Positions 40,592 through 48,641 of a DNA stretch of 64,000 nt are shown piece by piece. Position numbers and translations under genes: made by a program. Numbering within the stretch: the first letter of the stretch is position 1; each line of letters starts with the position of its first letter. The notes under the pieces are model-generated. The model was not told where the DNA came from. It was given only the letters and a program-made list of their open reading frames with translations, and did no database searches. The DNA comes from a candidate division NC10 bacterium CSP1-5 (GTDB taxonomy: Bacteria > Methylomirabilota > Methylomirabilia > Methylomirabilales > CSP1-5): positions 62,001 through 126,000 of the forward strand of contig LDXR01000007.1 of assembly GCA_001443495.1 (NCBI GenBank). The letters run 5' to 3'.

Positions 40592-41401
40592 TCACGGTTT
40601 CGGAATGGCCGTCGGAATGAAAAGGGGTTGGCCAAATTCCTTTGTCCCGAAATTGGCGATGATCTTTTGACCTTCAGGCGAGGTGAGCCAGCCGATCAAG
40701 AGCATTGCCCCGAGGTAGTTGACGTGCGCGTGTCTGGCCGGGTTGACGGCGATGACATGATAGGGATTGAAGAGGACGGGATCCCCCTCCATGAGAATCG
40801 GCAGGTCGAGCTTCTGTCGAAAGGCCAGATAGGTCCCCCGATCCGTGAGGGTGTAAGCCCGCTTCTGGTCAGCGATGACCAGTATCGCTCCCATCCCGCG
40901 CCCCGCCTCGAGGTACCAGGGAAGCGACGGGGTCAACCTCGCCTTCTCCCACAGACTCAGCTCCTTCGCGTGCGTTCCGGACCGGTCTCCCCGCGAGATG
41001 AAGAGGGCCTTCGTTTCCGCAATTCGTTGAAAGGCCTGCTGAGCTTCTGAAGCCCCTTTGATCCCCGCTGGATCATGGGCAGGGCCCACGATGACAAAAT
41101 CGTTATACATGACGGGGCGGCGGTTGACTCCAAAGCCCTGCTTCACAAACTCCTCTTCGAGCTCCGGCGCATGCACCAGCGCAACATCTACATCCCCCCG
41201 CTCGGCCAGTTTCAGGGCCTTTCCCGTCCCCACCGGGATCACGTCCACCTGAAGCCGAGATCGTGTCTCGAAGGGGGGGATCAGGACGGCCAGGAGGCCG
41301 GAGTTTTCGGTGCTGGTCGTCGTCGAGAGGCGCAGTCGCCCCTCGGCCGCCTCTGCTGGAAAGCTCGCGACGAGAAGGAGGGCGAGGATCGCGTAAATCA
41401 T
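40592..41401 (-). CDS. tupA: Tungstate/molybdate ABC transporter substrate-binding protein
   Basis: A 269-residue exported binding protein with signal peptide (MIYAILALLLVASFPAEA). The ligand-site signature STTTSTENSGLL, VIPVGTGKALKLAERGDVDV, FISRGDRSGTHAKE and the closing FIPTAIP are those of TupA-type oxyanion receptors. In TupA the TTTS and R-G-D-x-S-G-T segments contact the tungstate oxygens. ATG 41401 overlaps the stop of the HTH regulator gene by four bases, so regulator, receptor, permease and ATPase form one operon. Confidence 0.93.
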   Translation of the reverse strand: MIYAILALLLVASFPAEAAEGRLRLSTTTSTENSGLLAVLIPPFETRSRLQVDVIPVGTGKALKLAERGDVDVALVHAPELEEEFVKQGFGVNRRPVMYNDFVIVGPAHDPAGIKGASEAQQAFQRIAETKALFISRGDRSGTHAKELSLWEKARLTPSLPWYLEAGRGMGAILVIADQKRAYTLTDRGTYLAFRQKLDLPILMEGDPVLFNPYHVIAVNPARHAHVNYLGAMLLIGWLTSPEGQKIIANFGTKEFGQPLFIPTAIPKP

Positions 41402-42321
41402 ACGGTCTCCGCTCGAGGCGAAGGATCGGTGGCGAGGATGCGGCCGGATTCGGTCGTATCGTAGCCACCCAGTGCGTCCACCCGGGTCCGGAATTCTCGC
41501 GAGCCGGCAACCTCCAAGAGGACCTGGATGCCGCGGGAGAAGAAACGCTCCTTCGGCACCAGGATGTCGAAGCGCTCCCTGGTGAGGGGGATAAACTCGA
41601 GGTCGAGGAGGCGCGCGGCGGCGTGTGTCGCGAGCCCGGCATCACCCTCTCCTCGGAGTATCTTCAACCCCACCGCGAGGTGGGTAGGGACCGCCACCTG
41701 GTATCCGGTGATCTGTTCGGGGTCGATGCCGAGCCGCGCCAGCTCTTGGTCGACGAAAATGCGGGTTCCCGATCCGTCTTGGCGGTTGACGAACCGGAGG
41801 CCGCCGCGGGTCAGATCGGCCACCGACCGAAGCCTAAAGGGGTTTCCGGGCCGCGTGACGAGGCCCAGCTCCCGGTGGAATAGGGGGACGACTGCAGCGC
41901 CGGAGGGAATGGTGCTCCCAAGGTATGGGAGGTTGTATTCACCGGTCTCTGGGTGGCGCACATGGGCCAGGGCAAGATCTGCGACGCCGTCTCGAAGGGC
42001 GACGAGGCCGGCGCTACTGCCGACCGTGGCGAGGAAAAAGGAGGGGCAAGCCCGCCGCCTGGCGTAGAGCTCTGTCAGGATGCCAAGACTCGGGTCGTCG
42101 CTGCCGGCCGCCAGCAGGAAGGGCCGTTCCTCTTCCTTTCGCCGCCACCCTGGACCCTTCGCACTGTCCTCGATCCACTGGTCGATGAGCGCCTTCGGAA
42201 AGATCCATTTCCCGGTCACCCGGGTACACGGGATTCTGCCAGCTTTGGCCAGATAGTAGACCTTCTTCTCGTGGATCCCGAGATAGGCAGCAACTTCTTT
42301 GGTGTTCATGAGTTCGGTCAT
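41398..42321 (-). CDS. HTH (excisionase-type) regulator fused to a PBP-like oxyanion-sensor domain
   Basis: A 307-residue one-component regulator. Residues 1-55: excisionase/MerR-like DNA-binding domain (MNTKEVAAYLGIHEKKVYYL ... GRIPCTRVTGKWIF). Residues 65-307: periplasmic-binding-protein-like type 2 domain (LAAGSDDPSLGILTELYA, VNRQDGSGTRIFVDQEL, GLKILRGEGDAGLATHAAA) of the kind found in molybdate/tungstate-responsive regulators. It heads the tup operon, overlapping tupA by ATGA, and presumably senses the cytoplasmic oxyanion level. ATG 42321 follows GGGGAGAAAG. Confidence 0.9.
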   Translation of the reverse strand: MTELMNTKEVAAYLGIHEKKVYYLAKAGRIPCTRVTGKWIFPKALIDQWIEDSAKGPGWRRKEEERPFLLAAGSDDPSLGILTELYARRRACPSFFLATVGSSAGLVALRDGVADLALAHVRHPETGEYNLPYLGSTIPSGAAVVPLFHRELGLVTRPGNPFRLRSVADLTRGGLRFVNRQDGSGTRIFVDQELARLGIDPEQITGYQVAVPTHLAVGLKILRGEGDAGLATHAAARLLDLEFIPLTRERFDILVPKERFFSRGIQVLLEVAGSREFRTRVDALGGYDTTESGRILATDPSPRAETV

Positions 42322-42343
42322 CTTTCTCCCCTCCGGTGATCGA

Positions 42344-42372
42344 GATTTATGCCTAATTTGGAAAAAAGTCAA
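42344..42372 (-). promoter_or_regulatory. Promoter of the tungstate-uptake operon
   Basis: On the minus strand TTGACT (42367-42372), 17-base spacer, TAAATC (42344-42349); about 23 bases from the -10 box to the regulator ATG. Confidence 0.5.
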
Positions 42373-42383
42373 TAAACATTACT

Positions 42384-42400
42384 AATAATTACAAATTATT
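42384..42400. promoter_or_regulatory. Palindromic candidate operator upstream of the tungstate operon
   Basis: AATAATT-ACA-AATTATT is a perfect 7-bp inverted repeat with 3-base spacer in an AT-rich stretch just upstream of the -35 box; likely the binding site of the HTH-PBP regulator (inference). Confidence 0.5.
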
Positions 42401-42587
42401 CCACAAAATTCCATTATGGATCAGAACCCATATCCCTGAGCTATGGGGAGGCCACCCCCCCAGAATCCCGCTGGTAGTCGATAGTCCATTTGAGAGCCCA
42501 CAGGCATTGTTCAGCGATTCCCGATGTGGTATACCGAGCCTGCTTCGTGCGTTGGGGATCGGCCAACGAGAGAGGCGGAAGGGCGAC

Positions 42588-43769
42588 ATGACCATGCAGG
42601 ATTTCTTCGGTCGCGAACTCGAGCGCTTGAAGCGCAAGGACTCTTACCGGTGGCTCCGGGCCATGGAGGGGCCGCCTGAGGCGCGGATGCGGGTCGATGG
42701 CCGCGAGGTGATCGTCCTCTGTAGCAGTAACTACCTGGGTCTGGCGACCCACCCGCGGTTGAAGGCGGCCGCGATCGAGGCCACCGAGCGCCTCGGCGTT
42801 TGCTCCGCCGCTTCTCGACTCATCGCCGGCAATAATGAGCTCTACCGCATCCTGGAAGAGCGATTGGCCGTTTTCAAGAGGCGTGAGGCCGCGCTCGTCT
42901 TCAGCACCGGCTACATGGCGAACCTGGGGGTCATCTCGGCGGTGGTGGGCGACGGGGACGTGGTCTATACCGACGCGCTGAGTCACGCAAGCATCGTCGA
43001 CGGCTGCCGCTTGAGCCGGGCGACGGTGAAGATCTTTCCCCACAATGACGTCGATGCCCTGGAAGACCTATTGAAGTCAGACACCGGGTTTCGGCGGAGG
43101 CTCATCGCGGTTGACGGGGTCTACAGCATGGACGGAGATCTGACACCCCTTCCCGATCTCGTCAAGTTGTCCAAAGATTACGACGCACTGCTCATGCTTG
43201 ATGATGCGCACGGGACCGGAATCCTGGGCGAGCGGGGAGGGGGCACGGCGGAGCACTTCGGTCTGGACGATCCCGATGCGGTCGATATCGAGATCGGCAC
43301 CCTGGGCAAGGCGTTGGGGAGCTTCGGGGCCTATGTCGTGGGCAGCCGGAGCCTGCGGGAATATCTCATCAATCGATCGCGGAGTTTTATCTTTACCTGT
43401 GCCCTGGCCCCGTCGGCCCTGGCCGCCGCCCTCGCCACCCTGGACGTCCTGGATGAGGAGCCGGCGCATCGGCAGAGGCTCTGGGAAAACCTCCGTCATT
43501 TCCGAGAAGGTCTGCACCGTCTGGGCCTCTCCACAGAGCCCAGTGCGACCCATATCCTTCCCGTCATGACCTATGACCGGCAGCGGACGATGGCGCTCTG
43601 CGAGCGGCTGCTGGAGCTTGGCGTCTTCTGCCAGGGGATCCGGCCCCCGACCGTCCCTCCCGGGACCAGCCGGCTCCGCTTCACCGTCACCGCCGCGCAC
43701 ACGCGGGCCGATCTGGACCGGGCGCTCGAGGCCGTTGAAAAAGCCTTCCGCGAGTTCGCCCCCCTCTGA
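42588..43769 (+). CDS. bioF: 8-amino-7-oxononanoate synthase (BioF/KBL family)
   Basis: A 393-residue PLP enzyme of the alpha-oxoamine synthase family. [69 protein letters not shown] and the PLP lysine in [14 protein letters not shown]. It condenses pimeloyl-thioester with alanine in biotin synthesis; glycine C-acetyltransferase is the close alternative, but bioA and bioD lie 9-12 kb downstream. ATG 42588 is taken (GGCGGAAGGGCGAC upstream). A promoter-like TTGTTC-17-TATACC ends near 42537. Confidence 0.88.
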   Translation: MTMQDFFGRELERLKRKDSYRWLRAMEGPPEARMRVDGREVIVLCSSNYLGLATHPRLKAAAIEATERLGVCSAASRLIAGNNELYRILEERLAVFKRREAALVFSTGYMANLGVISAVVGDGDVVYTDALSHASIVDGCRLSRATVKIFPHNDVDALEDLLKSDTGFRRRLIAVDGVYSMDGDLTPLPDLVKLSKDYDALLMLDDAHGTGILGERGGGTAEHFGLDDPDAVDIEIGTLGKALGSFGAYVVGSRSLREYLINRSRSFIFTCALAPSALAAALATLDVLDEEPAHRQRLWENLRHFREGLHRLGLSTEPSATHILPVMTYDRQRTMALCERLLELGVFCQGIRPPTVPPGTSRLRFTVTAAHTRADLDRALEAVEKAFREFAPL

Positions 43770-43868
43770 GCGGTCGTTGTTGGCCGGCCTCGCAAGCACA
43801 TCCGCGCAGGGCGGGGACTCATTCGCGCAGAGACTCTGAACGGGAGTTCGTGCGAGGGGGAACGTGCA

Positions 43869-44330
43869 ATGCTCAGTCAATCCACTAGGTGGCGATTGAC
43901 GACGCAACTCGAATGCCTTCAAGTCGTACTGGGCGGGAGGGATGCTGCGGTGATCAACCGGCGTCCGGCATCAGGCAAGTGGTCGGCCCACGAGAATCTC
44001 GCGCACCTCGCTCGGATTCACGAAATCTATCTCGAGCGAATTCGCCGGATCCTGAGCGAGGAGCGGCCACAGCTTCCCCGGTACACAGCCGAGGATGACC
44101 CGGAGTGGCCGCAGTGGGTGAGGATGTCAACCGAGGAGGTCGTGCAGCGGCTGATGGCGCTACGAGATGAGCTCGTCCGGGTCGTCACACCGCTCTCCCT
44201 GGACCGCCTCAACCGGATCGGTGTCCATTCCGCGCTCGGTGGCATGACGATTCCGGAGTGGATCGAGTTCTTCCTGCTACACGAGGCGCATCATCTCTAC
44301 GCTGCGATGCAGCGCGCTCGCGACGGATAG
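43869..44330 (+). CDS. DinB-superfamily protein
   Basis: A 153-residue four-helix-bundle protein of the DinB_2 type. The first metal His is in [18 protein letters not shown], and the C-terminal pair is in [16 protein letters not shown]. Function is unknown beyond likely divalent-metal binding; related proteins are thiol-dependent transferases or damage-inducible proteins. The ATG at 43869 follows GAGGGGGAACGTGCA. It lies 100 bases after bioF on the same strand but need not be functionally linked. Confidence 0.8.
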   Translation: MLSQSTRWRLTTQLECLQVVLGGRDAAVINRRPASGKWSAHENLAHLARIHEIYLERIRRILSEERPQLPRYTAEDDPEWPQWVRMSTEEVVQRLMALRDELVRVVTPLSLDRLNRIGVHSALGGMTIPEWIEFFLLHEAHHLYAAMQRARDG

Positions 44331-44545
44331 ACCGTCGGGGGTTTGTGCCTAGAACTGGAGCGTGCCCCGCGCCCGCAACTCAGAGGGGCGAAGGCTGTGA
44401 TAGACGAAGGCAATACGCATCGCGGATCTCCTGGCAAGTGACTCCAAAGCCCTGAAACCATCACGCCCCACTGTTCGTCTATTATACGTCAAGGTGAGTT
44501 ACGTCGGATTCCAGCAGTGCCTCAGGCACCAGGGGGATGTGAACC
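44331..44545. other. Intergenic leader of the MOSC gene with a 13-bp palindrome
   Basis: GTGCCTCAGGCAC (44517-44529) is a perfect palindrome around a central C, directly before the AGGGGG ribosome-binding site of the MOSC gene. It may be a small operator or a hairpin. Nothing else recognised. Confidence 0.4.
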
Positions 44546-45244
44546 ATGAAGATTGTTTCCGTCAACGTGGGACTGCCGCGGGAAGTGATCTGGAAGGGTA
44601 AGAGAGTCACCACCGGGATCCTTAAAGAACCCATCACCGGGCGCGTGATGATGCGGAGGCTGAATCTGGACGGGGACCGACAGGCGGACTTGTCCGTCCA
44701 CGGTGGACCCAGCAAGGCGGTGTATGTGTACCCGGTCCAGCATTATGACTATTGGCGGGGGGAATTGCCTGAGATGAAGCTGCCCTGGGGCATGTTCGGC
44801 GAAAATCTGACCACCGAAGGATTGCTGGAGGATGCCGTCAGCATTGGAGATCGGCTTCGCATCGGCTCAGCCGAAGTGATGGTGACTGAACCGCGGATGC
44901 CCTGCTACAAACTGGGGATTAAGTTCGGGCGGGAGGACATCATCAAGCGGTTTCTGAGAAGCGGTCGGACCGGCTTTTATGTGGCGGTCTTGCAAGAAGG
45001 TGAGGTCGGAGCCGGAGACAGCGTGGATCTCATCGGTCGCGACGGAAACGATGTCACAGTGGCCGACATCACCCGCTTATACGTGAATGAAAGGGACAAC
45101 CTGGACCTGTTGCATCGCGCGATCCAGGTCGAGGCCTTGCCCGAAAGCTGGCGCGACCACTTTCGGCAGCAGATCCAAAAACTGGGTCGCTCCGTGGAGA
45201 GAGAGCGGCAGGCGAAGTCGCGGGCATCGCCGTGTTGTGAGTGA
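44546..45244 (+). CDS. MOSC domain protein (YiiM-like)
   Basis: A 232-residue MOSC-domain protein. It reads GLPREVIWKGKRVTTGI, the typical HGGPSKAVYVYPVQHYDYW and GMFGENLTTEGL, and the conserved sulfur-carrier Cys in EPRMPCYKLGIKFG. A YiiM-type 3-alpha C-terminal helix bundle follows. MOSC proteins reduce N-hydroxylated purines and amines with molybdenum cofactor (YiiM/YcbX) or carry sulfur. The Mo/W uptake and moaC genes elsewhere in the window are consistent. It converges on the DedA-rhodanese selenoprotein gene, whose stop codon lies 13 bases beyond. Confidence 0.88.
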   Translation: MKIVSVNVGLPREVIWKGKRVTTGILKEPITGRVMMRRLNLDGDRQADLSVHGGPSKAVYVYPVQHYDYWRGELPEMKLPWGMFGENLTTEGLLEDAVSIGDRLRIGSAEVMVTEPRMPCYKLGIKFGREDIIKRFLRSGRTGFYVAVLQEGEVGAGDSVDLIGRDGNDVTVADITRLYVNERDNLDLLHRAIQVEALPESWRDHFRQQIQKLGRSVERERQAKSRASPCCE

Positions 45245-45256
45245 GCGAAAGGGCAA

Positions 45257-46231
45257 CTACGACGCGCTGGCGCTCATGCCCATCGGAGACGCGGGACTGC
45301 CCCGGGACTCGACGGCAAAGCCCCGTTCGCGCCAGGCGTCAAAGCCACCGGCGAGTGGTCGGACGCGCGTGATCCCTCGCCGCCGTAACAGAAGCGCCAC
45401 CCGGGCGCTCGAGGCCTCGCTGGGTCACGTGCAGTACAGGACGAGCTCGCGGTTGCGCGGGATTTCCTGGTGGCGCTGCTCGAGTTGATCCGGCGAGAGC
45501 TGGATGGCGCCGGGAATGGTCGCTGGCTCTGCCTCGAAGTCGAGCGAGTGACGCAGATCCACGACCACCAGATCTTCGCCGGCATCGAGCTTGCGTTTGA
45601 GTTCCTCCGGGGTGATCCGGTCGATCCGCAGCCGGCGCACAAACCGACGCCGCTGCACATACTTCCAGCCGATGTACCCCGTCAGGGCGACCACGAGAAT
45701 CAATACGAGCCGGGCGCCGAGCTCCGCAGCGTGGGCTGCAACCCGCTCGATTTGATCACTAAAGACGAAGCCGAGCCCCGTATACGCGCCCACCCAAATC
45801 AATGCCCCCACCCCGTCGAAGAATAGAAAGCGCGGGAGCCGCATGCGGAAAATCCCCGCCAGGGGCGGTGCCACCGTGCTCAATCCAGGGACGAACTTAG
45901 CCACGATCAGCGAGCGGGCGCCATGCCGGACGAAGAAATCTTCCGTCCGGCGAACGCATGAGTCCGGCTCGAGGGCGATCCGGCAGAGGAGCTGCAAGAC
46001 CCTGCTGCCGCGTCGGCGACCCAGCTCGTACCAGATCGTGTCGGCGAGCAGCGTCGCCAGGGACCCCACGCCGATGGCGAGGGCGAAGCTTAATTGCTCG
46101 GCGCCGGCAAGGGCTCCGGCGGCGAGCATCAATGGGGCGGCGGGGATGGGCAAACCGACCTGCTCGACGAACACCACCGCGAACAGGACCGAGTACCCGT
46201 GCCGGATCAGGAACTCCAGTGCCTCACTCAT
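45257..46231 (-). CDS. DedA membrane protein fused to rhodanese, candidate selenoprotein (in-frame UGA at Sec269)
   Basis: Residues 1-205: DedA/VTT-type membrane protein (FVEQVGLPIPAAPLML, FLVRHG-like FFVRHGARSLIVAKFVPGLS). Residues 220-324: a rhodanese domain (LVVVDLRHSLDFEAEPATIP). The active-site loop reads LVLYCT, UGA (45425-45427), then PSEASSARVALLLRRRGITR and RPLAGGFDAWRERGF, ending at TAG 45257. Homologous DedA-rhodanese fusions have YCTCP there, so UGA replaces the second Cys and gives a C-x-U motif. Everything after the UGA is standard rhodanese in the same frame, and a SECIS-like hairpin follows. Default calling stops at 268 residues and loses the sulfurtransferase C-terminal half. 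It is the last gene of the MarR-led run. Confidence 0.85.
45393..45409 (-). promoter_or_regulatory. SECIS-like hairpin of the DedA-rhodanese gene
   Basis: On the mRNA, AGCGCC pairs with GGCGCU around the loop CGGGU, 22-26 nt after the UGA; a G-U pair can extend the stem. Confidence 0.65.
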
Positions 46232-46331
46232 CGCAACGGTCCCCTCCTTCGCTCTTGCGAGCCTGCGAGGTTAGTAATACGTCCGCAGGTAATGACGGCA
46301 GCCCACGGAATGATGGACACGAGCAACGATT

Positions 46332-46500
46332 CTAGCAGCCGTTGGGGCCTGTGCATCCCGGTTCTGGCGTTAGGCGACCGGCCACCCGGAAGGCGCCGCT
46401 CACCACCTGCCCCCCACCCTGTAGCAGCCCCCAAAGCGCATCACTCTCATCGGTTGTCGCGGGACTCGCGAAGGCAAGGAGGAGCAGCGGCGCCAGTGCG
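46332..46500 (-). pseudogene. Remnant of a secreted histidine-phosphatase gene
   Basis: Just after the OsmC stop the minus strand reads APLLLLAFASPATTDESDAL then WGLLQGGGQVV, which resembles the start of secreted histidine-phosphatase-family proteins (signal peptide, then DALW..L..GG.VVL.RH). The RH catalytic motif should follow but the sequence changes to unrelated residues and stops at 46332. No start codon fits without overlapping OsmC. Interpreted as a 3'-truncated remnant. Confidence 0.35.
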
Positions 46501-46965
46501 CTACTCTTCGACCACCGCGCCGTCCCATTCGATCGCGATGCCCCGCTGCACGGACTGCGAGGCCGGACAGCCTTTCTCGTGGATCTCGATCGCACGCAGG
46601 GCCTCCTCACGCTTTCCCTGGGGAACCTTCACGTGATAGTGGACCTTGATCCGCGTGATCAGAGGTTTGCCGTCTACATTCTCGATGAAGCCCTCCACCT
46701 CCGAGGACAACTTGTCCGGCTGTGTCGGAATCTTGCGTGCCGCTAGCGCCCCGGCCAGCGTGCCGGTCATTCAGCCGGCCACCGCGGCGATGATGTGGTC
46801 GAGGGTCGTGGGCACGTCCTCCGGCGGCTCCACCCCGTAGAATTTCTTGATCCCCCCGTGGACGCCGTAGCGGACCGGCTCGGGAAAGTTCTCGATGTAG
46901 GCCCGGCGGAGGGGACCCTTATCCTTGATGATTTTCACCTTGGAGACGTGAATCAACTCAGCCAT
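46501..46965 (-). CDS. OsmC family protein, candidate selenoprotein (in-frame UGA at Sec65)
   Basis: ATG 46965 (AAGGAGGAG upstream) opens 64 residues ending TTLDHIIAAVAG. Then comes UGA (46771-46773), then MTGTLAGALAARKIP and 74 further residues to TAG 46501, 154 in all, normal for OsmC. Family members read ...L.AALAGCLTGTL...: the UGA is exactly the peroxidatic Cys. The resolving Cys (EKGCPASQSV) is intact. OsmC/Ohr proteins are thiol peroxidases for organic hydroperoxides; a Sec would raise reactivity. A nine-pair SECIS-like hairpin follows. Naive annotation gives two abutting small ORFs. It belongs to the MarR-led run of stress genes. Confidence 0.88.
46741..46760 (-). promoter_or_regulatory. 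SECIS-like hairpin of the OsmC gene
   Basis: On the mRNA, CGCUGGC pairs with GCUAGCG (one G-U) around loop CGGGGC, 18-23 nt after the UGA, nearly the spacing of the E. coli fdhF SECIS. Two more pairs form below a bulged A. Confidence 0.7.
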
Positions 46966-47078
46966 GTTTGCTCCTCCTTGTCAGAATGGGACGTTTCTTC
47001 TTTTGATGTCCGGCGCTCCCCGTTGGATTCACCGAGTGTCGGCCGCTTCCCTTGGAGTCTCAAAGCGACAGCGTCGGG

Positions 47079-47942
47079 CTAAACTGCACCATGCTTCTTA
47101 AGCCACTCCTGCAAGCGCTTCCATCCATCTTCGGCCGGTTCCCTCCGGTAGCTGGGCCGGTAGTCGGCGTAGAAGGCGTGGGGTGCTCCGGGGTAGACGA
47201 TGATCTCTGACGGACTCCCCGCCGACTTCAGGGTCTTGCGCATCTCCTCGACGGTATCGAGCGGGATGCCCGGATCATCGCCTCCGTACAGGCCGAGGAC
47301 GGGGGCCTTGAGCGCGCCGACGACGTCGATCGGATACTGGGGCTGCAGTTCCGTGCGATTGCCGGTGAGCCGGCCGTACCAGGCCACGCCGGCTTTGAGC
47401 TGGGGGTTGTGGGCGGCATACAGCCAGACGATCCTCCCGCCCCAGCAGAACCCGGTGATGCCGAGCTTCGCGATGTTCCCTTTGCCGCCCGCCTTGGCCC
47501 ACGCGACGGTGGCGTCGAGGTCCGCCATCACCTGCGCGTCGGGGACCTTCGAGACCACTTTCGCGAAAATCTCCTTGCTCTCGGATATTCCCGACACATC
47601 CCCCTGGCGGGCGAAGAGCTCGGGGGAGACAGCGAAGTAACCCATCTTCGCAAATCGGCGACAGATATCCTTGATGTGTTCGTGAACGCCGAATATTTCC
47701 TGCACGACCAGGACCACGGGGAACGCAGTTCCGGTGGCCGGCATCGCCCGGTAGACCGGGATCTGGCCATCGGCGGTCGGAATCTTCACCTCACCCGCGA
47801 TCAACCCGCTGGTATCGGTGGTGATCGTCTGTGCTGATACAGGGCGTACGGCGAGCGCGAAGCCGACAGCCAGTGTGGTCATGACAAACTCTCGCCGTGT
47901 GAACTCCGTCTTGGGCATCAGGCTGCGTAGTTCCTCGTCCAA
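47079..47942 (-). CDS. Exported dienelactone hydrolase family protein
   Basis: A 287-residue alpha/beta hydrolase. N-terminal twin-arginine-type signal ([20 protein letters not shown], cleavage near VSA), then [20 protein letters not shown], nucleophile Cys in GITGFCWGG, Asp in YGGDDPGIP, and His in [16 protein letters not shown]. Dienelactone hydrolases open lactone rings; many exported ones have unknown substrates. TTG 47942 has a strong AAAGGAGG; ATG 47918 is the alternative. Fourth from last in the MarR-led run, 113 bases before OsmC. Confidence 0.88.
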   Translation of the reverse strand: MDEELRSLMPKTEFTRREFVMTTLAVGFALAVRPVSAQTITTDTSGLIAGEVKIPTADGQIPVYRAMPATGTAFPVVLVVQEIFGVHEHIKDICRRFAKMGYFAVSPELFARQGDVSGISESKEIFAKVVSKVPDAQVMADLDATVAWAKAGGKGNIAKLGITGFCWGGRIVWLYAAHNPQLKAGVAWYGRLTGNRTELQPQYPIDVVGALKAPVLGLYGGDDPGIPLDTVEEMRKTLKSAGSPSEIIVYPGAPHAFYADYRPSYRREPAEDGWKRLQEWLKKHGAV

Positions 47943-47990
47943 ACCCTGATTCCTCCTTTCCCATCCGGTGTTGGGGGTCAAGGGCGGGAC

Positions 47991-48620
47991 TCAACGCCGC
48001 AGCAACTTGAAGCCGATGCCCGAACCCATCTTTTGCGCATATGCGAGATGAATCCAGAGCATGGCTAGTGGCTCGAGCAGGCGCGCCGCCTGCAAGGGAC
48101 CAGCATCCACAGCCTCGAAGCCGAGCTCTTGGGTGAGTCTCGCAACGGCAGTCTTGGCTGCAGCGTCATCGCCGCAGATAAACATCGTAGCCTGCTCGGC
48201 GCCGAAGTGTGGACTCGCCATGTTTTCGGCGCCGGTCATATTGAACGCCTTCACGATGCGAGCGCCCGGTGTCTTCTTGGCAATCTCTTCGGCGGCAGAC
48301 GTGGTGTGACCGATCTCCAGGCCGCCCAAATCTTGCTTGAGCGGATTCGTGCAGTCGATCAGAATCTTGCCCGACAACGGGCCAGCCGCTTTGAGGGCGT
48401 GGTCCACAGAGGGCCAAGGAGGAGCGAAAAGGATAACCTCGCCGAACTGCACAGCCTCGGCAGGGGAACCCGCCCGAGTGTTGGGGCCGGCCAACGTGGC
48501 GAGACTCTCCAGTTTTTTGGGGTCCCGCGAGTAGCTGAAGAGAATCTTGTGGCCACGCCTCGCCCAGGCCTTTCCCAGCGTGCTGCCCACATTGCCTGAG
48601 CCAACAATCCCGATGTTCAT
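47991..48620 (-). CDS. NADP-binding oxidoreductase (F420-dependent reductase-like)
   Basis: A 209-residue Rossmann protein of the FNO-like family. It starts GIVGSGNVGSTLGKAWARRG, has FSYSRDPKKLE (Ser/Arg for NADP phosphate), ILIDCTNPL, VKAFNMTGAENM and closes with QAARLLEPLAMLWIHLAY. Members include NADPH:F420 oxidoreductase and many NADP-dependent enzymes without F420; no F420 genes are visible, so the electron partner is open. ATG 48620 (GGGGAGAAGAGG) is chosen over 48638. It lies 21 bases after the alcohol dehydrogenase gene. Confidence 0.88.
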   Translation of the reverse strand: MNIGIVGSGNVGSTLGKAWARRGHKILFSYSRDPKKLESLATLAGPNTRAGSPAEAVQFGEVILFAPPWPSVDHALKAAGPLSGKILIDCTNPLKQDLGGLEIGHTTSAAEEIAKKTPGARIVKAFNMTGAENMASPHFGAEQATMFICGDDAAAKTAVARLTQELGFEAVDAGPLQAARLLEPLAMLWIHLAYAQKMGSGIGFKLLRR

Positions 48621-48641
48621 CCTCTTCTCCCCAGTCATTTC

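Noticed and set aside
28833-46965. Genetic-code reassignment of UGA to Trp or Gly as explanation of the in-frame UGAs
   Set aside because: UGA is the apparent stop of many genes (queC, pduO, ArsR, sigma factor, bioD), and all three internal UGAs align with Cys, not Trp or Gly.
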